A DNA stretch of 64,000 bases, taken from assembly GCF_002150685.1 (NCBI RefSeq), contig NZ_MSSW01000010.1, forward strand, positions 104,654-168,653, given 5' to 3'. This document shows positions 1-8,729 of the stretch, piece after piece. The notes below the pieces were generated by a model. The model did no database searches, was not told where the DNA came from, and saw only the letters and a program-made list of their open reading frames with translations. Made by a program: the position numbers and the translations under genes. The first letter of the stretch is position 1; every line of letters begins with the position of its first letter. Origin of the DNA: Algoriphagus antarcticus (GTDB lineage: Bacteria > Bacteroidota > Bacteroidia > Cytophagales > Cyclobacteriaceae).

Positions 1-1
1 G

Positions 2-832
2 AAACCGGTATTTATCGATGTGATTGCCGATACTTATGAACTCGATATTGCCCAATTGGAATCTAAAGTCTCGTCTAATACTGTGGGTATAGTACCTGTT
101 CACCTGTATGGGCAATGCTCTAACATGGAGGCAATTTTGGCTTTTGCCAAAAAACATAATCTTAAAGTCATTGAAGATACCGCTCAGGCGATCGGTGCTA
201 AATATACTTTCTCAGATGGAAGAGTAATGCAGGCAGGTACCATGGGAGATGTAGGAACAACCTCGTTTTTTCCTTCCAAAAATCTGGGCTGCTATGGAGA
301 CGGAGGTGCTATGTTTACCAATAATGAAGCTTTGGCTGAAAAGCTCCGGATGATTGCCAATCATGGCCAAAAAAAGAAATATCATCACCATATAGTAGGA
401 GTAAATTCCAGACTGGACACGCTACAAGCTGCAATTTTGAATGTGAAGCTAAAGCATCTAGATAGATACTCAGCTTCCAGGAATGAGGTGGCTGATAAAT
501 ATGACGAAGCATTTGCAGGTCATAAAAACATTAAATCACCTGCTAGAGTACCAAATTCCACCCATGCCTTTCATCAATATACAGTACAGATCGAAGGAGT
601 GAGCAGGGAAGAATTAAAGTCTTATTTAGCTGAAAAAGGGGTGCCATCTATGGTTTATTATCCTGTTCCGCTGCATCAGCAGGAGGCCTACATGGACTTG
701 GGATTCAAGAAGGGAGATTTCCCTGTAGCTGAGTCACTTTGCCTCAAGGTGCTTTCACTTCCTATTCATACAGAGATGAAAGTTGAAGATCAAGAATATA
801 TTATTGAAACAATAAAAGGATTTTTTGCATGA
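2..832 (+). CDS. wbpE: DegT/DnrJ/EryC1 aminotransferase, WbpE-like (5' end outside window)
   Basis: PLP-dependent sugar aminotransferase, probably converting the 3-keto group of UDP-GlcNAcA to a 3-amino group. The reading frame is open to the window edge and begins KPVFIDV, a conserved internal stretch of this family, so roughly the first 100 residues lie upstream. The catalytic lysine is in SKNLGCYGDGGA (visible residue 93, codon at 278-280) and VIEDTAQAIGA is the usual cofactor-binding strand. It is followed by WbpD- and WbpB-like genes, the grouping known from UDP-2,3-diacetamido-2,3-dideoxy-glucuronate synthesis. The stop overlaps an ATG (ATGA at 829-832). Family assignment is sure; the exact substrate is inferred from neighbours. 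Confidence 0.9.
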   Translation, partial: KPVFIDVIADTYELDIAQLESKVSSNTVGIVPVHLYGQCSNMEAILAFAKKHNLKVIEDTAQAIGAKYTFSDGRVMQAGTMGDVGTTSFFPSKNLGCYGDGGAMFTNNEALAEKLRMIANHGQKKKYHHHIVGVNSRLDTLQAAILNVKLKHLDRYSASRNEVADKYDEAFAGHKNIKSPARVPNSTHAFHQYTVQIEGVSREELKSYLAEKGVPSMVYYPVPLHQQEAYMDLGFKKGDFPVAESLCLKVLSLPIHTEMKVEDQEYIIETIKGFFA

Positions 833-912
833 AAGCGAGCACAACACAAACATCATTCACTGGGATGTATCAATCAAGCGAGATTCCATCTGACCTCCTA
901 AAACAATTATAA
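829..912 (+). CDS. Possible 27-residue small ORF between wbpE and wbpD
   Basis: An ATG overlapping the wbpE stop (ATGA) opens 27 codons that end four bases before the wbpD start, so the gap is filled exactly. The peptide is polar, contains [17 protein letters not shown], and has no signal or membrane segment. I do not recognise it. It could be a real coupled small protein, a ribosome-transfer device, or a remnant of a longer gene. The tight placement is the only support. Confidence 0.25.
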   Translation: MKASTTQTSFTGMYQSSEIPSDLLKQL

Positions 913-916
913 ACAG

Positions 917-1495
917 ATGAAAGAATATTTCGCACATGAAAGTGCCTACATAGATGAAGGCTGCGAAATCGGAGCTGGAACAAAAATCTGGCATTTTTCC
1001 CATGTGATGTCTAATTGTAAAATTGGCAAAGGATGTAACTTGGGCCAAAATGTAGTGGTTTCTCCGGAAGTAGTAATGGGAAACAATGTAAAGGTTCAAA
1101 ACAACGTTTCTATTTATACAGGAGTGACCTGCGAAGACGATGTGTTTTTAGGCCCATCAATGGTTTTTACCAATGTAATCAACCCGAGAAGTGCGGTCAA
1201 CCGCAAATCTGAATATGCAAAAACGCACGTAGGAAAGGGAGCGAGCATCGGAGCAAATGCCACGATAGTATGCGGCCATGATATTGGAGCATATGCATTC
1301 GTAGGAGCCGGTGCAGTGATTACCAAGACAGTCCCAGCTTACGCATTGATGGTAGGCAATCCCGCTCGACAAATGGGATGGATGAGTGAATTTGGAGAGA
1401 AATTAAAGTTCGACACCGAAGGGAAAGCACTTTGCGAAGCAACTGGCGATCAATATGAACTGATTAATAATCAAGTTAGCAAACTGACTAAATGA
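917..1495 (+). CDS. wbpD: UDP-2-acetamido-3-amino-2,3-dideoxyglucuronate N-acetyltransferase, WbpD-like
   Basis: A 192-residue left-handed beta-helix acetyltransferase. Isoleucine/valine hexapeptide turns run through almost the whole chain ([13 protein letters not shown] near the start, [20 protein letters not shown] near the end), as in WbpD/WlbB, which acetylates the 3-amino group made by WbpE using acetyl-CoA. The length matches the family. The ATG at 917 is the only good start, and the stop overlaps the next gene by four bases (ATGA), indicating one operon. Cytoplasmic; trimer expected from the family. Confidence 0.88.
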   Translation: MKEYFAHESAYIDEGCEIGAGTKIWHFSHVMSNCKIGKGCNLGQNVVVSPEVVMGNNVKVQNNVSIYTGVTCEDDVFLGPSMVFTNVINPRSAVNRKSEYAKTHVGKGASIGANATIVCGHDIGAYAFVGAGAVITKTVPAYALMVGNPARQMGWMSEFGEKLKFDTEGKALCEATGDQYELINNQVSKLTK

Positions 1496-2457
1496 AGAAT
1501 TTTGCATTAATCGGCGCTGCGGGATATATCGCTCCAAGACATATGAAGGCAGTAAAAGATACAGGCAATATATTACTAGCCGCCTATGATAAATTTGACA
1601 GCGTAGGTGTGATGGACAGCTATTTTCCAGAAGCTGATTTTTTCACGGAATTTGAACGATTTGATCGGCATGTGGAGAAGTTAAAACGAACGGAGGAAAA
1701 AATTGATTACGTAAGTATTTGTTCGCCAAACTACCTGCATGATTCACACATCCGATTTGGTCTGAGGGTAGGAGCAAACGTAATCTGCGAAAAGCCCCTA
1801 GTACTCAATCCTTGGAATATTGAGGCTTTGAAAGAAGTCGAAAATGACCATGGAACAAAAGTGTTTAATATTCTTCAGCTTAGACTTCATCCATCCATAG
1901 TTGCTTTGAAGAAGCGGATAGAAGAAGGTCCCAAAGATAAAATTTACGATTTAGATCTAGCCTATATCACTTCCCGTGGACATTGGTATTACACGTCATG
2001 GAAAGGGGATGTAAGTAAGTCCGGTGGAATCGCCACAAATATTGGTGTTCATTTTTTCGATATGTTGACATGGGTATTTGGCGCGGTGAAAAAGAATGTG
2101 GTTCATATCCATACCCATGACCGAGCGGCAGGTTATTTCGAATTGGAAAAGGCCAGGGTTCGTTGGTTTTTGAGTATCAATTCAGACACCTTACCAGATC
2201 ATGTGAAGACTAAAGGTGGAAAGACGTTCCGCTCCTTATCGATGGAAGGCGAGGAGATTGAATTCAGCGATGGATTTACAGAACTCCACACTCATAGTTA
2301 TCAGCTTATACTCGATGGCCAAGGGTTTGGATTGGAGGAGGCAATGCCCAGTATTCAAATCGTTCATGATATTAGGCATATGAAATCAGTCGGCCTTAAA
2401 GGAGATTATCATCCGTTGGCTGCCGTGAGATTGGCAAAGCATCCATTTGAAAATTGA
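1492..2457 (+). CDS. wbpB: Gfo/Idh/MocA oxidoreductase, WbpB/WlbA-like
   Basis: A 321-residue NAD-dependent oxidoreductase. The N-terminal Rossmann segment [17 protein letters not shown] and the family EKP motif (residues 100-102) are present, and [16 protein letters not shown] with [13 protein letters not shown] matches the WlbA/WbpB subfamily. These oxidise C3 of UDP-N-acetyl-glucosaminuronic acid before transamination by WbpE. Translational overlap with wbpD (ATGA) supports an operon. The UDP-GlcNAc 6-dehydrogenase needed upstream in the pathway is at 20.1 kb and a 2-epimerase candidate is at 48.7 kb. Confidence 0.88.
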   Translation: MKNFALIGAAGYIAPRHMKAVKDTGNILLAAYDKFDSVGVMDSYFPEADFFTEFERFDRHVEKLKRTEEKIDYVSICSPNYLHDSHIRFGLRVGANVICEKPLVLNPWNIEALKEVENDHGTKVFNILQLRLHPSIVALKKRIEEGPKDKIYDLDLAYITSRGHWYYTSWKGDVSKSGGIATNIGVHFFDMLTWVFGAVKKNVVHIHTHDRAAGYFELEKARVRWFLSINSDTLPDHVKTKGGKTFRSLSMEGEEIEFSDGFTELHTHSYQLILDGQGFGLEEAMPSIQIVHDIRHMKSVGLKGDYHPLAAVRLAKHPFEN

Positions 2458-3123
2458 CCGTGAATACTAATCTGATTTTCTACGATCTTTAGCTCCAAGA
2501 AAAATATACAAAAAGGTATAAGGGAAGTATTGGCAAATGAAGAAATAATCTTAAGGGAGCTATTTCACTTGCATAATAGGAGAAAGATTATATAAATCTT
2601 AATGCCGTCAGAGGTACTTTTAGGGATAGCCTATAACTGTGCATCTCGAAAAGAATATGAATCTTTTGCAATTAAACTTTATGAAGCAGAGGAGACTGAA
2701 AAGGGGCTAGGTGGTCTTTAGAATTTGGCGCTGATTGGTGGAATTAACCTTTCTGCAATGAAGGAAGAGAATATTGAGGCTATCTTTTGGCTAGAAATGT
2801 AGTCAAACTTCTATCAAGTAAGTTTTTTTTAGTCGATTTAATACGTCAGGAATTTTATTTTCTGAGTTGAAATTATTAAAAAGCAGCCTGGTCTTTGATG
2901 GCCAAAATATTTATAATAAGAGCTATTTTAAAAGCTTGGATTTTGAGCATTTTGCGATTAGGATGCTGCAGTATTAGAAAAAAAATGAAAATTTGATTTA
3001 CATTTTTTTTATAAATAGTTGATGTTGCATTTCATTTGTCATCACTTAAAAGAAATTTACTGGATTATTTTGAATTATCTAGCTTTTGACATTGTCAATA
3101 AAATTTTTAAATGAAAATTAAAA
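2458..3123 (+). pseudogene. Gene-free stretch with a possible decayed Wzz-like fragment
   Basis: No intact gene in 666 AT-rich bases. From 2602 one frame reads with two stops and contains RKEYESFAIKLYEAE, then EKGLGGL, a stop, and LALIGGINLSAM. This resembles the KEYTA...GLGGLASLAGIN segment of Bacteroidota Wzz proteins and the GLASLAGINIGSM of the next gene. A shifted frame then reads LFSELKLLKSSLVFDGQ (2852 onward), resembling the stretch after that motif. I read this tentatively as the relic of an older chain-length regulator. The rest (2970-3123) is AT-rich leader for the next gene. Confidence 0.35.
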
Positions 3124-4224
3124 ATGGATAAAAATAATAATGGAATAAATTTAATTTATTTCTTTAAGGCAGTTCAGGATAAAAAACGTGTTGTTTTTTC
3201 CGTTTTGCTTGTTTTCTTTCTTTTAGGCCTTTTTATCGCTTTGACATCAAAGAAAATGTATACTGCGAAATCTTTATTCATTCCTCAAACTTCACAGCAA
3301 AATAATCAAGGTGGATCACTCGGAGGATTAGCATCTTTAGCAGGGATTAATATTGGAAGTATGAGTAATAGTAATGACATATCTCCGTCACTTTATCCTC
3401 AATTTATTTCATCTATAAAATTTAAGAAAAAGCTCGCTGAAACAAAAATCAACCTAGATGGTAAAGGTCAGACTGCCACTTATGCAGAATATTATGAAAA
3501 ATTATATCAGCCAAATATTCTAGAACTTTTCTACAAATTTACCATCGGTATGCCAGGTGAAATTATCAAATTTATGAGAAGTGCTCCTCCGCCTATTAGA
3601 AATGAGACAAACTCAGCTGGTGAAAATACCTTCGAACAGATTTCATACGAGGAGTTTGAGCTTTTTGCAAGAATGGATGGTCAACTTTCAGTAGTTAGTA
3701 TGGAAGAAGAAGGCGTGGTCCAACTGAGTTTTATAATGCCAGATCCTTTAATGGCTGCGCAAATGGCTCAGTCTGCTGAAAGTTTACTTCAAACTGAAAT
3801 TATCGATTATAAAATTAAAAATGCGAGTGAGCAGCTCAAATTTACAGAAAATCAGTATCAGGAAAAAAAGGCGGAATTTAACGAAATACAATCTCGTTTA
3901 GCTGTATTTAAGGATAGAAACCAAAATATTGTTTCCGCTGCGTTGTTGAATCAACAAGATCGACTTGAAGCTGAATATAATTTTTCGTTTAGCATTTATA
4001 CAGAATTAGCTAAGCAACTTGAGCAAGCTAAATTGCAAGTTTCAAAGGATACGCCGGTATTTTCAGTTATTCAGAAAGTGTCGATTCCAATTCAAAAATC
4101 GAGTCCAAATCGTCCAAAGATTTTGCTTATTTTTATTTTTGTCGGCGTTGTTTCGGCACTTGGATATGTGGCTTTAATGTGGATTATATTTAACTTAAAA
4201 AGAGACTGGAAAAACATTGACTAA
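3124..4224 (+). CDS. wzz: Wzz/GumC-type polysaccharide chain-length regulator
   Basis: A 366-residue inner-membrane polysaccharide co-polymerase. There is a transmembrane helix at about residues 22-41, a large periplasmic part with the LGGLASLAGINIGSM motif (66-80) and SLYPQFISSIKF, a coiled-coil-prone stretch (about 235-310), then a PNRPK segment leading into the second helix (about 332-352). There is no cytoplasmic tyrosine-kinase domain, so it belongs to the kinase-less type that sets chain length for Wzx/Wzy polymers. It lies upstream of a flippase and an EpsG-like polymerase candidate. The next gene starts inside its last codons. Confidence 0.88.
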   Translation: MDKNNNGINLIYFFKAVQDKKRVVFSVLLVFFLLGLFIALTSKKMYTAKSLFIPQTSQQNNQGGSLGGLASLAGINIGSMSNSNDISPSLYPQFISSIKFKKKLAETKINLDGKGQTATYAEYYEKLYQPNILELFYKFTIGMPGEIIKFMRSAPPPIRNETNSAGENTFEQISYEEFELFARMDGQLSVVSMEEEGVVQLSFIMPDPLMAAQMAQSAESLLQTEIIDYKIKNASEQLKFTENQYQEKKAEFNEIQSRLAVFKDRNQNIVSAALLNQQDRLEAEYNFSFSIYTELAKQLEQAKLQVSKDTPVFSVIQKVSIPIQKSSPNRPKILLIFIFVGVVSALGYVALMWIIFNLKRDWKNID

Positions 4225-4636
4225 AAGCGCATTAAATTTGAATCTAGTTTCTGTTATAGATTTTCCAAGGGTTCAAGATAGGAGGGGAAATCTGACTTTT
4301 ATCCAAAATCAAGATCACCTTCCATTTGATATCCAACGGGTATTTTGGACTTATGATGTGCCAGGTGGTGAAAATAGAGGAGCCCATGCTTATAAGAACC
4401 AGCAGGAGATTATCATCGCCTTAAGTGGAAGTTTTGACGTGGTGATTTCAAAAGCAGACGGAACAATAGAAAAGTATTCTCTAAATCGCTCCTATTACGG
4501 TCTTTATTTGCCTCCAATGACATGGAGGCACATGGAGAACTTTTCAACCAATGCACTTGGCTTGCATCTATCTAGTTCTACATTCGATTCAGATGATTAT
4601 ATCAGAGACTTTCATGAATACCAATCATTTTTATAA
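4217..4636 (+). CDS. FdtA/QdtA-type dTDP-4-keto-6-deoxyglucose ketoisomerase-like protein, first copy
   Basis: A 139-residue single-cupin protein of the FdtA/QdtA/WxcM family, which moves the keto group of dTDP-4-keto-6-deoxyglucose from C4 to C3. The family core is clear: RRGNLTFIQ, FDIQRVFWTYDVPGG, then RGAHAYKNQQEIIIALSG. The usual RGxHAHK motif has two histidines; here the second is tyrosine (H57, Y59), so activity may differ from the next gene. TTG start, overlapping wzz by eight bases; the stop abuts the second copy with a one-base overlap. It may form a mixed dimer with its neighbour; that is inference. Confidence 0.8.
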   Translation: MTKSALNLNLVSVIDFPRVQDRRGNLTFIQNQDHLPFDIQRVFWTYDVPGGENRGAHAYKNQQEIIIALSGSFDVVISKADGTIEKYSLNRSYYGLYLPPMTWRHMENFSTNALGLHLSSSTFDSDDYIRDFHEYQSFL

Positions 4637-5049
4637 TGAAAAATACAACTGTTTTTGATTGCACCAGCTTGGTGCTCCCTAAAAATCATACTGAAAAAGG
4701 CAACATTACAGCGGTTAACAACCTCAAAGACATCCCTTTTGAGATCAAACGAGTCTACTACCTCTACGATGTGCCTGGTGGGGAGGCAAGAGGTGGGCAC
4801 GGTCATCGTGAATTACAGCAATTAATCATTGCTGCAAGTGGGAGTTTTGACCTAGTGGTAGAGGATGGTAGAAATTCTCGAACTTTCAATTTGAATAGAC
4901 CTTATCAAGGCATACTTATGCCATCAGGCATTTGGAGGGAGTTGAATAATTTCTCTTCTGGGTCTATCTGCCTAGTCTTGGCTTCCTCATTATACGATCA
5001 AGATGATTACATCCGTGATTATCAGGAGTTTTTGAAATATAAGTTATGA
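4636..5049 (+). CDS. FdtA/QdtA-type dTDP-4-keto-6-deoxyglucose 3,4-ketoisomerase, second copy
   Basis: A 137-residue cupin paralogous to the gene before it (shared VPGGE-RG-H, SGSFD, LNRPYQG and DDYIRDYQEF blocks). It keeps both motif histidines in RGGHGHRELQQ (H55, H57), so it is the better candidate for the active 3,4-ketoisomerase. Product would be dTDP-3-keto-6-deoxy-hexose (galactose or glucose configuration undecided). It overlaps the hydratase gene by four bases. The following aminotransferase and acyltransferase complete a 3-N-acyl sugar pathway. Confidence 0.85.
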   Translation: MKNTTVFDCTSLVLPKNHTEKGNITAVNNLKDIPFEIKRVYYLYDVPGGEARGGHGHRELQQLIIAASGSFDLVVEDGRNSRTFNLNRPYQGILMPSGIWRELNNFSSGSICLVLASSLYDQDDYIRDYQEFLKYKL

Positions 5050-5459
5050 AATTTGAAGATTTATATATTGGTCTAAGTGCTTCTTTGAAAAAAGTATTTA
5101 GGCTTGAAGATGTAGAGAAATTTGCTCTTTTAAGTGAGGATATGAATCCTATTCATTTGAGTGAAGAATTTTCTGCAAAAACCCCATACAAAAGGCCGAT
5201 TGTTCATGGGTTTTTATATGGATCTATGATAAGTTCTATTCTTGCTAACCAGGTTCCTGGTCCAGGTAGTATCTATTTGTACCAAGAATTGAATTTTAAG
5301 GCTCCTGTTTTTCATGGGGATGAAGTTATAGCGACTGTTAAGGTATTCGAATTAAAATTGGATAAGAGAATTATAAAATTGGATACTTTTTGTCATAATA
5401 GTCTAGGAATTGAAGTTTTGTCTGGAGTAGCTATAATTAAACTATTGGAAAATGAATAA
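5046..5459 (+). CDS. MaoC-like (R)-specific enoyl-CoA hydratase
   Basis: A 137-residue hot-dog-fold protein with the hydratase-2 signature SEDMNPIHL (catalytic D32 and H37, spacing D-x4-H) followed by PIVHGFLYGSM. Members hydrate trans-2-enoyl-CoA to (R)-3-hydroxyacyl-CoA. Overlapping genes on both sides (ATGA with the ketoisomerase, eight bases with the acyltransferase) place it inside the amino-sugar pathway. It probably supplies a 3-hydroxyacyl donor, such as 3-hydroxybutyryl-CoA, for N-acylation of the sugar. That role is inferred from position. Confidence 0.85.
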   Translation: MKFEDLYIGLSASLKKVFRLEDVEKFALLSEDMNPIHLSEEFSAKTPYKRPIVHGFLYGSMISSILANQVPGPGSIYLYQELNFKAPVFHGDEVIATVKVFELKLDKRIIKLDTFCHNSLGIEVLSGVAIIKLLENE

Positions 5460-6132
5460 GATACATCCAACAGCAATTATTGGGGAAAATGTAGTCCTTG
5501 GAGATAATAATGAAATTGGTCCATATACAATAATCTATGGCCCAACAAAAATAGGTGATAATAATTTGATTGGACCTAATGCTATAATTGGAACACCTGG
5601 TCAAGATACCCGAAACCCTAGACATGATTCAAGTGGTAGTGTTATTGAAATAGGGGACAATAACATAATCAGAGAATTCACGGCAATCCAAAAGCCCTGT
5701 TACAAAGAAATAACTAAAGTTGGGAATAACGTATACTTGATGCAAAGTGTTCATATTCCTCATGATGCAATTCTAGAAGATGATGTAGTTATTACTCCCA
5801 TGTGCGTTTTAGCAGGAATCACTTATATCTTACAAGGAGCTAATATAGGAATGGGATCTTCGGTTCACCAGTTTTCGGTTGTCGGACAATACTCTTTGGT
5901 AGGAATGGGAAGTGCTGTGACAAAGAATATTCGGCCATTTTCAGTTTATGTGCCAGAAAAGCCATTGAGGGTTAACAACTATGCCATAGAAAAATTTGGT
6001 TTTGTTGAGTACCTAGATGAAATAATTCCTTACGTAAAAGAAGGAAGGCTTCCATCCTCAGATAAACTTCTCAGTTTGGTAGATAAGTTTGAACATCTTC
6101 ACATGGATTCTAAGCGTGCTCTTTATAAATGA
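5452..6132 (+). CDS. LpxA-like left-handed beta-helix sugar N-acyltransferase
   Basis: A 226-residue hexapeptide-repeat protein that resembles LpxA more than ordinary sugar acetyltransferases: IGPNAIIGTPGQD, IGDNNIIREFTAIQ, the HIPHDA block (H101 and H104, matching the HIAHD catalytic region of LpxA), SVHQFSVVGQY and a short helical C-terminus. LpxA transfers a 3-hydroxyacyl chain. Beside a MaoC hydratase and an aminotransferase, the simplest role is N-acylation of dTDP-3-amino-3,6-dideoxyhexose with a 3-hydroxyacyl group. It is unlikely to be housekeeping LpxA, which is longer (about 260) and sits in lipid A operons. Confidence 0.82.
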   Translation: MNKIHPTAIIGENVVLGDNNEIGPYTIIYGPTKIGDNNLIGPNAIIGTPGQDTRNPRHDSSGSVIEIGDNNIIREFTAIQKPCYKEITKVGNNVYLMQSVHIPHDAILEDDVVITPMCVLAGITYILQGANIGMGSSVHQFSVVGQYSLVGMGSAVTKNIRPFSVYVPEKPLRVNNYAIEKFGFVEYLDEIIPYVKEGRLPSSDKLLSLVDKFEHLHMDSKRALYK

Positions 6133-7232
6133 AAATCCCTTTTTTAAGTTTCGATTCAATGCATTCGGCTATCAGGGCTGAGATGGTGACTGCATTCGAA
6201 AATTTTTATGACAGCTATTGGTATGTCTTGGGGGATCGTCTGGTGCAATTTGAAAAAGCCTACTCCGGGTTTAACCAAATCAAACATACGGTTGGGATCA
6301 GCAATGGACTCGACGCAATCTACCTAGCTTTAAAATCACTTGAAATCCAAGCGGGAGATGAGGTCATCATGCCTTCCAATACGTTTATAGCCACTGTTTT
6401 GGCAGTCTCTTATACAGGAGCAACTCCTGTTTTTGTTGAGCCAGATTTGGAAACCTATCTTTTGGATCCCACCAAACTGGAAGCAGCCATTACATCCCAA
6501 ACAAAGGCCATAATCCCTGTCCATCTTTATGGCCAAGCATGTCAAATGGTTGAAATTGGAGCTATCGCAAGCCGATTTGGACTTAAAGTTATCGAGGACA
6601 ATGCTCAGGCTCATGGAGCGCTTTACCAAGGTCGGATGACTGGGACTTTTGGAGAGATTAATGCGACTAGTTTTTACCCGGGTAAAAATCTTGGCGCATT
6701 GGGTGATGCAGGAGCTATCACTACGCAAGATGATTCCCTAGCCGCAAAATCCAAAATGCTTAGAAACTATGGGAGCCAGCAAAAGTATACCCACGAAGTG
6801 ATCGGACATAATATGCGTATGGATGAACTTCAGGCAGCCTTTCTTTCAGTTAAGCTCAACTATCTGGACGAATGGACAGCAAAACGTCAGGAGATAGCCA
6901 CCCGCTATCGAGAGCAACTTGCTTCTTGTGACCTAATTGTATTACCAGCTGTTCATCCGGATGCGACACACGTTTACCATCTTTTTGTGATCCGGACTGA
7001 GCGGCGTGATGAGCTTCAGGTATTTCTTCAAGATAAAGGAATCGGAACTTTAATTCATTATCCAATTCCTCCCCATTTACAAAAGGCATATGAACACTTA
7101 GGGTATAAGAAAGGAGACTTTCCGATAGCTGAAGAGTTGGCTCAAACAAGCCTTAGTCTGCCTATTTGGCCTGGAATGGACTTCGATCAGATAGATTTTA
7201 TTTCAAATCAGATTAAGTCCTTTTTTAGCTAA
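6129..7232 (+). CDS. fdtB: dTDP-3-amino-3,6-dideoxyhexose aminotransferase, FdtB/QdtB-like
   Basis: A 367-residue DegT/DnrJ/EryC1 PLP aminotransferase. The PLP lysine is K186 in SFYPGKNLGALGDAGAI; ISNGLDAIYLAL and VIEDNAQAHGA are the cofactor-pocket strands. The sequence type matches FdtB/QdtB, which aminate the 3-keto product of FdtA/QdtA. ATGA overlap with the acyltransferase gene. The sugar made (Fuc3N or Qui3N) cannot be told from sequence alone. The symbol marks the family, not the proven product. Confidence 0.88.
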   Translation: MKIPFLSFDSMHSAIRAEMVTAFENFYDSYWYVLGDRLVQFEKAYSGFNQIKHTVGISNGLDAIYLALKSLEIQAGDEVIMPSNTFIATVLAVSYTGATPVFVEPDLETYLLDPTKLEAAITSQTKAIIPVHLYGQACQMVEIGAIASRFGLKVIEDNAQAHGALYQGRMTGTFGEINATSFYPGKNLGALGDAGAITTQDDSLAAKSKMLRNYGSQQKYTHEVIGHNMRMDELQAAFLSVKLNYLDEWTAKRQEIATRYREQLASCDLIVLPAVHPDATHVYHLFVIRTERRDELQVFLQDKGIGTLIHYPIPPHLQKAYEHLGYKKGDFPIAEELAQTSLSLPIWPGMDFDQIDFISNQIKSFFS

Positions 7233-7235
7233 GAT

Positions 7236-8729
7236 TTGGTGGAGGAAGACAAAAAGGGTTTTTCCCAAATATTAAAAGCTACCTCGCTCTTTGGAGGGGT
7301 TCAGTTAGTAACTATCCTGTTTAGTATCATCAGAACAAAATTTGCGGCAGTATTATTAGGGCCTTCGGGTATGGGAATTGTTGGACTAATTAGCTCCACA
7401 ATTGATTTTTTTGGAGCAGCAACTAACTTTGGGATTTCTACGGCAGGAGTTCGAAGCCTTGCCGAAGTAAGTAGCAATGAAGATGAATTCAAAACAGGAA
7501 GGACGATCAGTATCGTCAAAAACCTAGTTTGGATTACAGGATTGCTAGGCTTGGCTGTCTTGATAATTTTTTCACCATTTTTAAGCGAATGGATCTTTGG
7601 CAATTCAGATTTTACCTGGGGATTTGTGGCTTTATCGATCACTTTGCTTTTGAATCAACTGCTCGCCGCAAGGATGGTCTTGATTCAGGGCATGCGGAGA
7701 ATCTCTCTTTTGGCACTTATCTTCATCGTCAATGCCGTAGCATCGGTCGTGATTACAGTGCCTTTATATTACTTTTTGGGTGAAAAGGGAATTGTTCCTG
7801 CGCTGATCCTGATCTCACTCTCCAGCTTTTTGGTTTCACTTTACTTTTCCAAAAGAGTTCCTTATCTCCGAGTCAAAGTTGGATTACGTGAAAGTCTGTT
7901 AGAAGGAAAAGGAATGCTCAAATTGGGTTTTTTTATTGGCCTCTCTGGTTTACTAACTTTAGCTTCAGCGTATTCGCTAAGGATCTTTATCAATAACGTC
8001 GGCACTTTGGAAGATGTCGGCTTATACAATGCTGGTTTTGCGATTATCAATACCTATGTAGGATTGGTCTTTACGGCAATGGCGACCGATTACTTCCCTA
8101 GACTTTCCAGTGTAATTGCGGAGGTCAAGGGGTTTTCATTAGTGGCAAATCAGCAGTTGGAAATAGCGATTCTTCTACTGGGACCAATTCTGTGTTGGTT
8201 TATTATTTTCATCAACCCCATCATTGTTATCCTTTATTCAGAAGCCTTTCGGCCAATCAACGAAATGTTGCTTTGGTCAGGAACTGGGATGATATTTAAA
8301 GGAATAGGCTGGTGTTTAGGGTATATTATTCTTGCGAAAGGAAGCTCTAGATTTTTCTTTACCAACGAATTGATTGCTTTAATTTATCAGTTATTTTTCA
8401 ATTTAATCGGATATTATTTATTTGGACTTAAGGGACTTGGGATCTCCTTTTTGATCGGATATGTAATCTATGCCATTCAAGTGATGGTGGTAAGTCGATG
8501 GAGGTATGGCTATGAATTTGAAATGAAAATTCTTAAGAAGTTTTTGATACTCTTTTTTCTGATAGCAGGCTGTATGGCATGTTTTTACTTTCTTGATGGA
8601 CCGATTTATCAATTTGGCATCGGAACTTCCGTGTGTATCCTTGCTTCCATCTATACGTTTAGAGAATTGGATAAATCCACGGATTTGCTTCAAAAAGCAA
8701 AACAGAAAATCGCAGATCGGTTTTCCTAA
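7236..8729 (+). CDS. wzx: Wzx-type O-antigen flippase
   Basis: A 497-residue polytopic membrane protein of the MATE-like polysaccharide flippase group. The N-terminus (SQILKATSLFGGVQLVTIL, then IRTKFAAVLLGPSGMGIVGL) is characteristic of Wzx/RfbX proteins, and about 12-14 hydrophobic segments follow. It moves undecaprenyl-pyrophosphate-linked repeat units to the periplasmic face. The start may be TTG at 7236 or the adjacent GTG at 7239. It lies three bases behind the 3-amino-sugar genes and directly ahead of glycosyltransferases. Confidence 0.9.
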   Translation: MVEEDKKGFSQILKATSLFGGVQLVTILFSIIRTKFAAVLLGPSGMGIVGLISSTIDFFGAATNFGISTAGVRSLAEVSSNEDEFKTGRTISIVKNLVWITGLLGLAVLIIFSPFLSEWIFGNSDFTWGFVALSITLLLNQLLAARMVLIQGMRRISLLALIFIVNAVASVVITVPLYYFLGEKGIVPALILISLSSFLVSLYFSKRVPYLRVKVGLRESLLEGKGMLKLGFFIGLSGLLTLASAYSLRIFINNVGTLEDVGLYNAGFAIINTYVGLVFTAMATDYFPRLSSVIAEVKGFSLVANQQLEIAILLLGPILCWFIIFINPIIVILYSEAFRPINEMLLWSGTGMIFKGIGWCLGYIILAKGSSRFFFTNELIALIYQLFFNLIGYYLFGLKGLGISFLIGYVIYAIQVMVVSRWRYGYEFEMKILKKFLILFFLIAGCMACFYFLDGPIYQFGIGTSVCILASIYTFRELDKSTDLLQKAKQKIADRFS

